Positions 1 to 13,400 of a DNA stretch of 64,000 nt are shown here, piece by piece; positions within the stretch are counted from its first letter, which is position 1, and each line of letters opens with the position of its first letter. Made by a program: the position numbers and the translations under genes. The notes under the pieces are model-generated. The model ran no database searches, was not told where the DNA came from, and saw nothing but the letters and a program-made list of their open reading frames with translations. Origin of the DNA: Cyanoderma ruficeps (lineage: Eukaryota; Chordata; Aves; Passeriformes; Timaliidae); assembly GCA_008694505.1 (NCBI GenBank), contig VZDJ01002673.1, positions 1 to 64,000 on the forward strand, written 5' to 3'.

Positions 1-2066
1 TCCAGGTCAACAGGATAGTCAGTGAGCAGCACTGGGGTCTTCTCAAACAGCTCCCCCTTGTAGCTGCGCCACTTGCCCGCCGGCAGGTAGACATCTCGCT
101 CCTGCTTGCCCATCTCCAGCACGGGAGCCACCATGAGGGTGTCCCCAATGAGGAACTGGGAGTCGATGCGGTGAGTGGCCTCATCACGGGGCGAGATCCA
201 CCAGATGGGACGGATGATGGGGTCGCCCGTGTCGATGACCTCCCCTGCCAGCTCCAGCAGCAGCGGGGCCACCAGCGACTCGTGGAGCTCCGTGAACTTC
301 TGCGCGATCTCCACCACCTCCTTGTCGTAGAGCCAGGGCGGGATGGAGAACTGCATGGAAGGCATGAAGGCCGACAGCTCCAGCCAGCGCACATACAGCT
401 CCCGGTCAGGGATCTCCACAGCCCCATTGGTTTTATTGGGGAAAAAATTGCCCCCTATCATGTCTGCGGATATGAAGGGGTACCCCAGCATGCTGATGGT
501 GAGGACAGTGGGGATGAGGGACTTGAGGCCGAGCTCGTAGCCCCAGACAGAGTCACGGTCAATGATGCGGAAGAAGCAGGAGATGTTCTGTGACTGGTAG
601 CCCACCCGCACCTCGGCCAGCTCGTAGAAGGGAATGGCCATCTCCGTGTAGCGCCGGGACCAGATGCTGGGGTCTGACAGTGGGCGGAAGGTGCTGAACT
701 GCTTGGGCAGGTAGCTGGTCTCACCCGCATCAAACTTGAAGGATGAGATGCCGTACTTGTGCCGGAGCTGGCGCAGGTGGCTCTGGAACCAGTCACGGGC
801 TGCTGGGTTGGTGAAGTCCAGGATGGCTCCGATGCCATTCCACCACTCCACCATGGCCGGCAGCCGCCCCGATGGCTCCTTGATGAACAGCTGCCGCTCA
901 ATCCCCACTTCATAACTGGGTGAATCTTTGTGTATAAATGGATGAGTCCACAGAGTGACTTTAAACCCATCCTCCCTCAGCTTTGCAAACATCTCTGTTG
1001 CATTGGGGAACTTGACAGGGTCAAAGTCAAAGTCCCCATAGGCTTGGGTGTACATGTCATCAATCTCAATGTGGCTGCAGTTAAAATGGTACTTCTTAAT
1101 GTCTCTTGCAAATTTCAGAACTTTATCATGGTTTATCTGTTTTTTGTAGAGGGCCCACGTGGACCATATGGGGTATCGGAAGGCGTTCTCAGCAGGGATC
1201 TTGGAGGGCTTGTTGAAGTACCTGCGCACCATGTACTTGTGGATGGAGGTGACGTCAGAGCCCACGCAGACGCGGTAGCTGAGCTCGGGGAAGGGTTGCT
1301 GGCCCGGTGGGGGCTTGTAGGGTGAGTCCTTGTAGCGGGCCTGGAAGAAGAGGGTGCGCTCAGTGGCATTGAAACCCAGGTGAAAGGGCACAGAGTCGTT
1401 GATCTTGATGGCCGCCGCCTTGGAGGAGAGCCAGTAGCGCTCGAGGATGCCACCAAAGCTGTCGCGGAAGGAGTAGACGTCGCTGGTCACGTAGGGCACG
1501 GGCTCCTGGTAGCCAGCCAGGCGGATGGGCCAGTGCTGGGTGCCCATCTCTGAGCCCCCGTACCAGTGGGCGTCCTCCCAGAACATGGTGTGCTCTACGG
1601 CGGGGCCGGCCGCCAGCTCCTCCCAGCGCACACGGTAGCACATCACCGTGTCCTTGGGCTTCACCGTCTGGATGAAGAAGTTGAGCGGCCCCCGGCTCGA
1701 GCGCGAGCAGCTCAGGATCTCGCCCTCCTTGGAACACGACTCCAGGTCCAGGCTGCCCGAGCGGAAGGCCAGCCGGAACACCACCTCCCCGTGCTGGTTG
1801 CGGATGATGAAGCCGTCCGCCCGCAGGTCCATCAGCTCCGTCTTGAGCCGCTCCGCCTTCCTCAGGGACACCGTGTAGTAGCACCAGGCCACCACCGCAG
1901 CAATGAACAGCATGAGGCCCAGCAAGATGGCACCCAGCATGGGCCTCAGCTCCTTCGAGGGCTTCTGCTTCACCGGTGTGACATTTTCAGTCAAGTGCCT
2001 TTCTTTGGCACCCCCCTTTGTAAAGTTTCCATGTTTTCCTGAGCGGTGGGTAATCCAAGTTTCCAT
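1..2066 (-). CDS. MYORG: MYORG, GH31 family glycosidase of the ER/nuclear envelope (C-terminus cut by window edge)
   Basis: Reading the minus strand from the ATG at 2066-2064 gives an uninterrupted frame to the window edge (688 codons plus two bases). It closely matches human MYORG (formerly KIAA1161/NET37), a type II membrane protein with an alpha-galactosidase-like GH31 domain facing the ER lumen. Visible parts are a short N-terminal tail, a transmembrane helix at about residues 44-64 ([18 protein letters not shown]), then the glycosidase domain. The nucleophile motif FKFDAGE places Asp446, and FRIIDRDS places Asp503. Their 57-residue spacing equals that of human D463 and D520. The frame runs off the window after the conserved PVDL, so about ten residues and the stop are missing. 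Coding is one exon; a minus-strand TTCAG just 5' of the ATG could be the acceptor joining an upstream UTR exon. The exon is much richer in GC than its surroundings. Family assignment is firm; the exact start is slightly less certain because no in-frame stop directly precedes it. Confidence 0.96.
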   Translation of the reverse strand, partial: METWITHRSGKHGNFTKGGAKERHLTENVTPVKQKPSKELRPMLGAILLGLMLFIAAVVAWCYYTVSLRKAERLKTELMDLRADGFIIRNQHGEVVFRLAFRSGSLDLESCSKEGEILSCSRSSRGPLNFFIQTVKPKDTVMCYRVRWEELAAGPAVEHTMFWEDAHWYGGSEMGTQHWPIRLAGYQEPVPYVTSDVYSFRDSFGGILERYWLSSKAAAIKINDSVPFHLGFNATERTLFFQARYKDSPYKPPPGQQPFPELSYRVCVGSDVTSIHKYMVRRYFNKPSKIPAENAFRYPIWSTWALYKKQINHDKVLKFARDIKKYHFNCSHIEIDDMYTQAYGDFDFDPVKFPNATEMFAKLREDGFKVTLWTHPFIHKDSPSYEVGIERQLFIKEPSGRLPAMVEWWNGIGAILDFTNPAARDWFQSHLRQLRHKYGISSFKFDAGETSYLPKQFSTFRPLSDPSIWSRRYTEMAIPFYELAEVRVGYQSQNISCFFRIIDRDSVWGYELGLKSLIPTVLTISMLGYPFISADMIGGNFFPNKTNGAVEIPDRELYVRWLELSAFMPSMQFSIPPWLYDKEVVEIAQKFTELHESLVAPLLLELAGEVIDTGDPIIRPIWWISPRDEATHRIDSQFLIGDTLMVAPVLEMGKQERDVYLPAGKWRSYKGELFEKTPVLLTDYPVDL

Positions 2067-5000
2067 TATTCCTTTGCAGTCTGAACACCTGGTTAACAGC
2101 TTTGCTGCTGAATTCTTTTACTCCAGCTGGTGAAGAGAAAATCCAAGATGCTGCGTGAAGCTATTAACAATGTCCTTTTCCAAAGCTTGGCCTCTCACAC
2201 CTGCAATGGTTTTTCATACAACAGAGAGTTATAAACACCAAAAAACCCAATTAAATCTTGCTGAGGGCTTCAGTTCCTCTGCTCTGTCTGCAGCCCAGCC
2301 TCCCTGCCCTTTGGCTCTGGATGACTTTGCAGTGGCAGCCTGCTCACTGGCAGCTGTGTTGAGCTTTTTTTGGAGCCTGTCTGTGCCAGGATTCCTATGA
2401 CCCTCTCTTGGCTGCAGCCTTGCTCTATGCCACAGAGCAAGGATGGAGGGATGAAAGTCAGTCTAAAGCCTGGAGGAGAATGGGGCCAGGGGAAGGGGCT
2501 GATATCTGAGCATCTGGACATCACAGGGTGATCTGTGTTCACAGTAATTATGAGCCCTGCTGGATTTCCTCCCCTGCCCACAACCTCTCTGCATTAAACA
2601 CTGGTAGAGAAATACTACGCAGAAGTCTCCAGCCTCCACCTGCTGCTCCCCACTACACCCCCAGTGACCCAGCTGGCAAAAGATGTTTTATCTCTCTGCA
2701 CTTTGCTCCTTCCCTGAACTGCAGGGGGCTGTGGGGGTGTGGAGATGTTTCTCTTTCCCTTCAACTGCCTGCACTGCTACCTATTCCAAAGCTGTCACCC
2801 CAGGAAATCCCCTCTGGCCCTTGAAGGGGAAAACGGGAATATTCCACTCCATCTCTGTCTCTATTTTCTTATTATCATTCAGTTCTCCTAATTCATTACA
2901 ACTCTGTAGCTCCTGGGCTTATGCCAGGCAAGATGCTATACTGCAGTGGGGCTGGAAGATGTTTCGGTACAGAGTATGAGGATATTAAATTGAATATTGT
3001 AGGAATCGTATGAGGTATATTAAATTGAAGTTATTGCAAGACCAGGACTACAACGAAAGCTTGTTTTGCTGAGAAATGCACAGAAGGTTGTGTGTTCCAG
3101 CTGCATCAAGCATCACCAAGCCAGCTAATGCAGCACAGCTGAGCATCTTACTGCCAACAAAAACACAGGCAGGAGAAGCTGAGACTGGTGGCTCAAGGCA
3201 GTTCATTCTGTGCAACCGGGCTTATGGCTCCCCTGGCCCCTTCCTGGGATCGGTGTGATCTGACAAGACGAAAACTTGCAGGAGCAGCCTATATGGAGAG
3301 GGGAAAAGGAGCCAGCTTGCTCAGCTGAGCTGTGCCCAGCAATAAATTGCTGGGTATATTTATGTGTCACCATGACATCAGTATCTAAATATACAGAGAT
3401 GATAAGCCACCCAGGGAGCCATTAAAAATGCCAGAGGTCACCACATTTTGAATTGATCACAGCAGATCCCAAATTAACTGCCTGGTTAGTTTTTGAAGTG
3501 CATTTTTGGGTTGAGTGAGACTTAGCTGAGAAAAAGAGCTGGAGTGGACAAAAATGTTCTCAGGCAAGCCCTGGCCAGGGCAGGAGGGTAAGAAAAGGAA
3601 GGTTGTTACCGTCCCAAAGAGATGGTGATCCAGGACATGGGTGGTTTTGGGGAGCAGGTTGGATTACATATGCTCGGGGCACTCTGCCAGCCCCAAAGTG
3701 CTCAGACCTGGCAGGCTCCCAGTGCTGGCCTGGCTCCTGACATGGCTTTGCAGCTCCAGCCCGGGTGGTTTCCAGTGAAACCCTTGTGTTTTTGCAAAAC
3801 AACATTTTCACTTTGAAGGTGTTATTATGTGCTGGGTCAGTCCTCAGTTGCTGGCTTTGGAGCTTTCTTCCTCTTCTTCCTTCCTCCTTTCACCCTCCAA
3901 GCCAGCCTGGAGACAGACTCTCCTTTAAGACAAGTTGCACCATTTTTCAGGGTGAAAAAATAAGGACTGGAAAGAGAGGGTTTTCTTCTTTCTTTTTTCT
4001 TTTCTTTTTCTTCATTCTTTTTTCGCCTGTATTTTTTATTTTTCTCTNAATATTAAGCAACACATTAAAAATCTCAAAACATATGGATATCATGACTCAA
4101 AAATCTGTCGGAGAATAAAGAGTGTAAGGGAAGTTTCCAGGCTTCCTATGCAGTGATTTTACTCCCAGAGAGTTGCCTTAAATCCCTTGATTTCCCCAGG
4201 AGCAGAAGATTAGGGGCAGAAAAATCATATAAAAGCAAGCTGGAACTCCTGAGCCAAACCATCCTGTCTCCAGGGTTTTTGGGTTTTCCTCAATCCTATG
4301 GTATGGGATGCCATGTTGATACCCCAGCCCTGCCGCTCACAGAGAAGAGTTGAAATGTGAGTGGTCAGTGAGGAAGACAGGCATTGGCACTTCTGGAGGC
4401 AGTACAGGATGAAATTTGGGTTCCTAGCATAGATTCTACCAGGATGAAAGAGTTTCTAAAGCTGCACTCCCATCCTTTAAGACTTAGGTCTCCAGAAAGC
4501 ATTGAACATCTGCTGGCTTAGCTGGCTGCCTGAGTGATATCCAGGGGTGATGAGACGGCCCTTTGCTAAGGGGTGCACAGAGGTGACCCAGAGCCCAGAT
4601 CCAGCCCTGTCCTTGCTCCGTCCATAGGTTTATGGCATCACAGAGACCCTTACCTGTGAATATTTAACTGGTCCTTGCAAAGCCTCTCTGCTCTGGCGAG
4701 TGCTTTTATTAACCCACCCAGAGTGCAAGGCCTCCCAGGCCAGAGTGGGCTGAATTCTCCCACAGTGCCTTGGAAGCCAGAAGTCCCAAGGATACCAGCA
4801 CTGTTATGCTTGGGCTGCTTTATCAGGTGCTAATCAGGTATGGATCTGGGCCTGTCTGTCCCCCAGGCTGAAAGAAGCCAGGATTCCTCACCCCAAGGAT
4901 CTTCGCAGCACTTAGCATGCACAGATTAAACATTGACATATCCAGCATTGTGATAAGCAGAAAATGAGCCAGGACTTTAGACCCTCTTATGGCTAAACAG

Positions 5001-8000
5001 GGGCTTCAAGTGTTTCAAGTGATGAAACACATATCAGCCAGCTCAAAGGGCAGCTACACACCTAAACCCTTTAGTGCACCTACCCTCAGAGTCTCCTTCC
5101 CCCAGACCAAATTTATCCCCAGAACCTCCCCCAGTCTCTTGGCACCTATGTTACAAGTTTGTCAGGCCTCCATTCAGGTTCCAGCTGTGTGATTCCTGAA
5201 TCTTCAGATTTTCAGCATTCTAAGCCTCTGAGTCTGCCTCAGCTGGTGCCAATAGCACCAAGGTCATGGTTTTGATCCCTTTTTAATTTTTAAGAATTGG
5301 ATTAAAGAATGATCCCTGTGGGTCCCCTCCAACTCAGGATATTCTGTGATTCTGCATATGTTCACCTTCCTGGTGCTTCAGGGAAGCGCATCACTCTTTA
5401 AAGAACTCATCAAGAAATAATTCGCTCTTTTAAACAGAAGGGCAGTTTTCTATATTGAAGTTCCTTTTACAGGTTATCAAACACTTAGTCACTATCAGGT
5501 GCTTTTAGGGAGAGTATACAGCATGTCCTAGCAGAAAGAGCCATAGGTAGCTAAACATAATAAGCCATAAACAAACTGCTGCCCTGTCAAATGCTGCAAG
5601 AACTGATTAATCATTTACCAAGCCCTTTTAGACTGTTTAAAAATGGACCTTTTTAGCAGAAAAGTCATGAAAAGTAGAAAGCAGTTCCCATTAGCTCTCA
5701 TTTCCCACAGCAGCTTGACAAATATGCTTGATGTATGGGGGATTTATTGCCACAAGAGACCTGGGCAAGGTTTCCTCACCATTTTTTCTGCACATATAGA
5801 TGATGTGAGAAGAGAGGTATCTCCTGCCTCTGCAGCTGAGGAGGGAGAGCCAAGGTTATCGCATGAGCTGCCACAGATTAGCTGCAAGCCCAGCAAGGCT
5901 TAACACAAGGTGGAAGTGGCTGGGAGGTGGCTGCAGAGGGTGAAGTGACATTGCTCTGCCATCCATGTGGTGCAGGTGGGGGCAACAGCATCTCTGCCAG
6001 CAGCACAGAGGACTTACAGGACACATGGAGCAGCACGAGGAGGTGGAGAGAAAGGACACAGTCAGAATCTGTCCCTCAGAGTGGCGCAGGATCCTGCTCC
6101 ACCTGGAAATACATTCATTTGTGTCCTGAAGCAGGGAGGATACCAGCTTCATGCTGAGTGCCCCCCTCACCCCAGGTCTGGGCTTTTAGAAATTCCTAAT
6201 AGCTCCAGTGACAGACAGGGATGACTGGCCTCACTTTTTCAACCCTTGGCCCATGGGGATCTCACCCAGCTCCTTGGACTGAAGCAGCAGTTCGGTTCAT
6301 ATTAACCCCATGCCAGCCACAGAGTTGAACCAGCTGGGAGGCCTGGGGCTGTATCCTGCACATGGAGAGACCTTCACCATCTCACACCACCAGACAACTC
6401 TGAGTAGGCTTGTTTCTGGAAACCATCCTGATTTGGGGAGCTCTGCTTAGCTCCCCACGGCTCCTGATGCCTGGAAGGTTTTTAGCTCACCTCAGCATGA
6501 AGGTGGCTGCACAGACATGCTGGTTTCTGCTTGTATAGAGTGCTGCTGCAAAGCTGATTACCTTGTGCAAGCCTGATAGTGTCATAAGCCCCCTGGAGCC
6601 TTGCAAATCCATCTCAGGTCCAGAGCAGGAATATTACCTGAGGCTTTTCCTAATCCAGAGAATTCCAGTCCCTCAGTACTAGGGAAAAAGGTAGAATTTA
6701 CTGCACAGGTCTCTCATTCCTAATTGCTATAGGAGCAGGAACTGGAAGATCCACTCCTGTCCTCTTTTTTGAGCAAACTCCTTCTCCAAAGTCAGCAGAA
6801 AAAGCCTTGCAAAGTCAACTTTTTTCCCTGTTTCAGAGCTCTATCTGACTCTTCAAGATGCATACAGTATCCATGCACTGCTCCAAGCTACCAGTAGTGG
6901 CCACAGCATCCCACTGCAATCTGGGAGCTGCTCTGCCCATATCCTTGGGAAGGAGCTCCATCTGCCGAGCCAGTGGCCCAGGCTGACACCCAGGGACCAT
7001 TGCCAGACTTGTTCCAGGGCTGTGGGGTGACTGGTCATCAGGCATCTCCTGGGTAGTATGGAGCTCATCAGACCCTATTTACCAGGATCAGTGCTCGTGA
7101 GGAGCTCCAAGGGGGTTTTGAGGTGCCTTCCCCTCAAACAAACCAGACAAGGAGGGAAAAGCAGACAAGGTGAGGGGAGAAAAGGCCCTTGTTTGCCACA
7201 GCTGCAATCATGTGAGCAGGCTGGGGGACTGTGGAAATACAGGAAAATGGGGGGGGGTGGGAATGATGCGGTCATCTCAGTTTGCTTTGAATTTAGTCAG
7301 TAGGCTAAGCTCATGCCAGATGAGAGACAGAGAGATGACGAAACTCAATTCCTGAAGGCTTTTATTGAAGGGGAAGTGCTCTTCCTTGCAATTTTCTTGT
7401 GACAATGAGTCAGAGACCTACCATGAGGGCAGGACCAGGTGGGTCCTGGGGTATGCTTCAGGCTCTGCATGGGTTAAGACAACTGTCTGCCAGGGTGAGG
7501 GGTCCTGGGGAATGCACCTCATGTCTGCACCTGTGGGACTTCTTGTAGCACTTAGTCACCCAGAATGAGAGATGAGGCTCTCAGACAGACTGAGTGCATC
7601 TGCTCTGGGCTCCCCACGGTCTCAGTCTGCTGTTCACATGGGAGCAGGTCTTCAAGGACTCATCTAAACCCTGGCATGTCTGGAGCTGTTGCTTTATTCC
7701 AGACCAGTTCCACTTCCCAGCCATGGGAGCATTTTGGCATGTAAAAATTTCTTTTTCCTTCTGCATCCCTTCTTGGAAATATAGGATCTTTAAGGTAGTT
7801 ACTTTCCTAGACATCTGATGCCATTTGATCTCTGTGATCAAAGGTTCCAATGCAGAGAAAACCTGCCAAAGGCCAGAGAGCTGAAAAGAAAGCCAATGAG
7901 CATTTCCACCTTGCTCAAAGGATGTTACCCTTGGAGAGAGGAGGATTTCACCTCGAAAATACTGAACAAACTCCCCAGAACCCCAATCCTTACTCTGCAG

Positions 8001-9950
8001 ACACAGCGTGAATCTTGCCATTTCTTTTCTGGGATAATACTAAGAGTAAAGGATTGAGCTCAGACTTTAGGCCTCTTCCTCATATCTCCGGTGTTACAAA
8101 GCACTGTGCTGGCTACAAGGCTGGGGTAAAGTGTAACAGATGGCTGCGCTGTCCCTGAGCATCCCACAGGTTTAAGGCTAGCAAAATATTTGTCTCCACT
8201 TGCTCTCTCAGCTGCTGTGTGCTGGAAAGCAGTGCCTGTCCCACATCAGACAGGGCTGCAGTTGGTGTGTGGTGAGTGGCCCCTGTGTGTGAAGGTGTGC
8301 TGGCCAGCACCACACCACAATCAGGAGATGAAATTTCACTTGATCATTACTTGACTCTGATTAAATTCACTATGAGCTGCAACATGATGAGGAAAAGCAA
8401 TGCACCCATTAAACTGACGATGGAGACAAGAACAAGACTGCTCCATGGGAATTGGGCTGGCAAGAACTGATGTGGAAATTACGTGACCGAGAGTCAGCAA
8501 TTACAGGACTTTCCTGCTCCATGTGGAAGAGGACACAGCTGGAAAATAGCTTGCCCTTTCCTAGGAACATCCCAGGAAAAGCTGTGAAAGCCATTTGAAG
8601 CAAGCCTCCCTATCCATGAGGCTACACCATTCCCTAAGAAAACCAGTGTAGTGGGGAAGTCTGGGCTCTAAAGCTACAGAGCAATTTTATATGCAAGTAC
8701 TTTCTTGCACATATAGGAAAAAAAGCCAAAGTGTCCTGAAACCCTAAAAATCTCAGTGGCTAATGTCCAACTGATTCTTTTTGGTCTGTGCTGACAGGTT
8801 GCTTTTAGACTGACCACTTTTCACCAGGGCTTAAATATGGCATTGGTTTCTGGTGTGGGCTTTCCTCAGTCTGATGCCAAGGAGATGCAGTGAAGGGTGT
8901 CTGCATTTTCAGTTCCAGTCAAATAGCAGAGAATTTAGCATTTGCATTTTTTTAAATTAAAAATACCTGTAATGTATCACAATTTGACCTGTTCCCACGG
9001 GGAAAAAACCCACAGTAATGACAAAGGAACCAGGTGGTATTTTTCTTAAGCACAGTGCTACAGTCAGACAAGACCAACCTCGCCAGGGCAAGAACTTGCC
9101 CTTTGGTTGCAGAATATCCTTTACTATATTCACGCCTTGTTTGAAGCCAGATTACCCCTCTGATAATGGGAAAGGTGGGAGCCATCATCCCAGGGCTGGG
9201 CAAAGAGGAAGCTGCACCATTGTGAGGCCCTGACCTGAGACCATGCCCTTGCATGGATCCCAGTAATGCACTGTTTTTTATCTGACAGTTTGGCCACTAA
9301 AGAAAGCAAATCCCAGCCCTCCAGCTGACTCCTGGTCTCATGGGCAGAGCTGGGAGATGTGACATTGGTGCCATTCAGGACTGGACCCCAAAAGTGAAAG
9401 CGAAGCCACCATTTTTAAAGTGTTTGTGTGCAAAAAAGCTTAAATGTTTATTAAAGTGAGAATGACCTCAGCAAGCATGAGACAGACAAGAGCTGAGAGG
9501 ATGTGGCTGGATGGGAACATCTTGCTACCAAAAATGTAACTCTCATTTGCCCCGCTGCCCTTCACCTGTCAGCTTTTGCTGCTTTTCCTTCAAGGAGGGA
9601 CGTGAGGTTTCCTCCCTGTGCAGAGCCTGAAGTGATGCATGAAAAGCCAGATTCAACCTGAGCAATCCCCAAGATGATGATTAGGGTAAACCTACAGCAG
9701 GTTTGCAGGACCAAAGCCTGCTCCCCCATTCAGGAGTTCAGCTCCCCCTTCCATCACTGTTTGGCTCCATCGCTCTCTGGCTCTAGGACATCCACAGCTG
9801 GTTTGTGAGGTTTTATCTCTGCCATGAACTATAATGCTGCCTAAAAACCTCTTGATGGGAATAATTCTCTCTAAAGAGAAAACAACCCTGTGACAGCATG
9901 GCCGAGTGCAGGGTTTCAGCAGACACATCCCATATCTCTCCAAGCACTCC
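2067..9950. other. Non-coding stretch upstream of MYORG; no supported gene
   Basis: I see no splice-bounded coding exon or recognisable protein here. The short open frames lack domains and have no adjacent splice consensus in matching phase. It probably holds a MYORG intron, since human MYORG has a non-coding first exon, plus intergenic DNA. Contents worth noting are a pyrimidine-rich run near 3980-4047 ending in a single undetermined base at 4048, and a short CR1 tail at 5292-5354. Confidence 0.5.
5292..5354 (+). repeat. CR1 LINE 3' tail fragment
   Basis: The segment has the classic CR1 3' end: a 'GATCCCTGTGGGTCCCCTCC AACTC' block followed by ATTCTGTGATTCTG. Only about 60 bp remain, in plus orientation. 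It has the typical size of a 5'-truncated, degraded avian CR1 copy. Confidence 0.75.
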
Positions 9951-10365
9951 TGCTAAACTTTGCTTTTTCTTGCCGGGCCAGCCCTCCATCCCCCTCCGCT
10001 CCCAGCCCTGGCAAAGGCAGCGGGCCAGCCTGCTTAGCATGCGTCGGTCATTGCTGGGAGCAATCACTGCTGCTAAGGAGCCGAGCCCGACGGCCGCGAG
10101 CATCCCGGTCCAGCGTCCCCCCCATTCTGGCTCGTCATATGATTTCTCCTAAGGGACAACTGCTGAGCGGGACTGTGTCTCCAAGCTGATCCTTTGCTGA
10201 TAAGCCAGCTACCAAGCCTCCACTGCTGAGACAAAAGAGTTCTTCTTTACCCAGCAGGGCTTTTCTGCTGTGAATGACAGAGAAAGGGGTAAAAGTGAGC
10301 TGCCTGGCACTCCTCGTGGGCGAGAGGCTTTGGGGGCTCCTTCTCCCCTGCTGTGCTGGCAGATC
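9950..10365. promoter_or_regulatory. Likely promoter/5' UTR of the ricin-lectin membrane gene, possibly shared with MYORG
   Basis: A locally GC-rich, CpG-containing segment (clearest at 10078-10125) lies just upstream of a plus-strand ATG in good Kozak context (A at -3, G at +4) at 10366. MYORG is transcribed away on the minus strand, so a divergent arrangement is possible. No TATA box was recognised. This is inference from position and base composition only. Confidence 0.35.
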
Positions 10366-10420
10366 ATGGAGCTTTTCAGGCTGAGCCTGGGCTGCATTTG
10401 TCTCCTTCCTTGGCTTGAGG
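10366..10420 (+). CDS. Ricin-lectin gene exon 1 (signal peptide)
   Basis: The ATG has good Kozak context and opens 18 codons encoding a basic/hydrophobic signal sequence. The exon ends at a strong donor (GAGG|GTAAGT) in phase 1, which matches the phase needed by the lectin exon. The link rests on phase, position and the need for a signal peptide. Confidence 0.55.
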
Positions 10421-13400
10421 GTAAGTTTCTCCTGCTTTGGGGTAGCTGTAAAGTGGGAAGAGAACTGCCCCCGGGTTTTAACCTGCTTGCCTGCTGAAGT
10501 GTTGCTTGGGCTGCAAAGCTCAAGAGCCCACTAGCTGTAAAACAAGTGCCGACAGGCACATTTCAGGGCAGCATTTAAATGGGGTTAAACACAGGGGTAC
10601 AGAAGAGTGAGGGACAGGCTGGCAAGGTGCTGGGATGGTTGGGCCAGGGACACCGTGGCATCATGCCGGCAGGCTTTTATAAAGTGCTTTTAAGCTGTTA
10701 AGAGTCGTGGATAAATAAAAACCTGCCCAGGGAGGGAGGCAGGCACTAAGTGACCTCCTAGAGCAATAATGTTCCTCCCGGTCCCTGGTGCTCCTTCCCA
10801 GCAGAAGTGAGTGAGCTCAGAGCATGCTAGCAGCATGGGAGAGGGTAGTGGGAAGGGCAGAAGTATTAACCCCGCTTCTGTGGTGGTCGGCTGGGAGCAG
10901 GATTTGCTGGGAAGCTGCAGAATCTGCACTGCTCACCTCCATGGAGCAAACTTGGGGCAGCTCATGTTGACATTCAGCTGCTTTCTGAGGTTGCACCAAT
11001 CCTGTATCCTGCCCATGCACAGAAATATTTTGAATCAGAGCAGCCCTGGTTTTGACATGCGTGGATAGATGCAAAAAGCAGAAGTCCTTGCTGAGCATCA
11101 TCCCAGAAATCAGGGGTAGTGCTACCCAGGAACAGTTTCTCAGGAGTGGTGCTACCCATGGTCTCACCAATCCCATCATGGGCATCAGGAGGAGAATATT
11201 TTCTTTAAAAATGGGAGAAGTCCCTGAGTTAATAAGCCTTTTTATTTTGCTGGGACTCATAGAAATAAATCTCTGAAATTCTTCAAGGCTCATTCAGTTC
11301 CTGAAGCTGCAAGGAGAACAGCCCTGCAGTTTTACAGGTAACATGCTCAGATTTGTTCAAAATCCCTTGACCAGAGGACTACAACTATTTGGGCTGCCCA
11401 GCTGGGATGTTTGCTCCCTAAAGACAAACCTCAGACTGACACCTCTGACGAGCTACTTTCCATTCCTTGCTGCACAAGTGACTGTTCCCCAGGATGCTTT
11501 GAGAAGTTACTCCTCAATTTGTTCTGCAGCTGGGTAACAGGAGAGGTTTGTGCTCCTACAGGTTTGACTTCTGCTCCACCTACTGCTGTCTTCTGCACAC
11601 CAAAAGTTGGCAATTAAAGTGAATTGAATCTCTCGCTTTGTAAAGCCCCAGGTTGAGGGTATGTCCCTGTAGTGGTAAGGGGCGATGATGCACGTGCATC
11701 TCTTGAAAGTTATTGAAGATTTGGTTAGGAGCCGGAGGTAACAACATGATGGCATGCAAAGACAGCAGAACAGCCTTCAGGGCGTTCTCTTCCTCTGCCT
11801 CTAAGGTAGGACCTCGTCCGGTGTTAGAATAAAGTTATTTTTTACTGCTGCCATACAAAGGAATCCTCACGGTTGTGTTTTATTAGTAAAGTATGGAGGA
11901 TCACAGGACATTTCTTTTCCTTTCTAGTGTAATGCTTTTGGTGCAAACATGATGAGCCACTGCACTTCAGCCAGACTTGTAATAAAACAATAACACCACC
12001 GCTGTTCTGCAGAAAGGAATTCATCTTTCCAATGCCTGGCAATGCCCAAAGAAGCTCAAAGAACAGAGCACAAACATGTTCATGCTTGGGGCTGATCTCC
12101 CCCTGCAGCAGCTTTTCCCCATCCTCTCCTGCCTGAGGCTGCTGAGTTTTAAGGCTGCTGGCAGGACAGAGATGCTTGCTCTCAACAGACCTCTGAGGGT
12201 TTGGTTTCCTGCTGCAAACTGGAAATCCTGGAATTTCCTAAGCTAGTTCTGACAGTTGTTTCTTTCGAAAGTACCTGCAAGCAGAGAAGAAAATTAGTTA
12301 GACAGCCGGAAAAATTCTTCACGGAAAGAGTGATTGGGAAATGGAATAGGCTGCCCAGGAAGGTGGTGGAGTCACCATCCCTGGACATGTTTATAAAAAG
12401 ACTGGATGTGGCACTCAGTGCCATGGTTTAGTTGATCAAGTGGTATTAGGTCACAGCTTGGACTTGATCTCAAAGGCCTCTTCCAACCTAGCTGATTCTG
12501 TGATTCTCTGAAAAGTTTTCTTAAAAAGCCGAACCTAATGGCGACCCCATGAGGTGCAACGGGCAGTGGGAAGTCAGGCACCAGCACGATCTGTGCCTAC
12601 ACACACAGAAAGAAAACTGCTGAAATAAAACTGCATTTAACACTGACTCTGGACCCCCATGCACTGTGTGTTAGGCTGTGGTGGCTGTGCTTGGCATTTT
12701 GGCCTGATCCCATATTTTGGGAGACACTCTCCTCCCCCTCAAGCCCATGGTAGTGCCGGCTGCTCCCTGACCCCTGACGCCCTGACCTCAAAAGGCAGCC
12801 CTAAGCATTTCGCACTGAAGAGGAAGAAAGGCCAAACTTGTACAATAGTTCTACTCCCCCATTTACTTTTCCAGCCTCCAACTATTTTTCACTTGGGGGA
12901 TTTCCTGGCTGTGATGCATTTAACACTTGAGTAGCTACCAGACCTTCTCCCTTGGCTTGTGCAGGTTCTCGCCAGCAACAACGCACAATGCCTGAGTGCA
13001 GAACCACTTCCTGCACACTGCAAGCCTTCCCTTGGGACCCCTTGTCCCATCCAGGATCAGTCCTGGACCAGTCAGCCCCTCTCCATCCTCTCCAAACCTC
13101 TCTGGATTTTGTAGACACCCATCATATCCCCACCCCAGGAACTGGTTTTCTCCATTTGCACCAGCTTTGTGGTGACTACACCAACCTCCTCAGATTCCCA
13201 TAATTTATAGAGGTTTTTTCCATGTCAAAATCTTCCTTCTTTTCCTATGGCTGCTCTGCTTCCTCGGAGGCCTTCACTGAACTACTTCATCAAAAGTGGA
13301 CCTTGCAGTATGTTGAAAGATAGGAAGCTCTGTTGGTCAATCAAAAGCAAGATATTCTTAAGAAAGCAGCAGTGGTTGGGAAAAAATATGGGCCAGGCCA

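Noticed and set aside
458..2042. Several overlapping open frames of 100-170 codons on both strands over MYORG
   Set aside because: They are shadows of the GC-rich MYORG coding frame, have Arg/Ser/Pro-biased nonsense composition and match no family.
12990..13200. Possible reverse-oriented LINE internal fragment
   Set aside because: Some wording resembles CR1 internal sequence, but the match is too weak to place without a library search.
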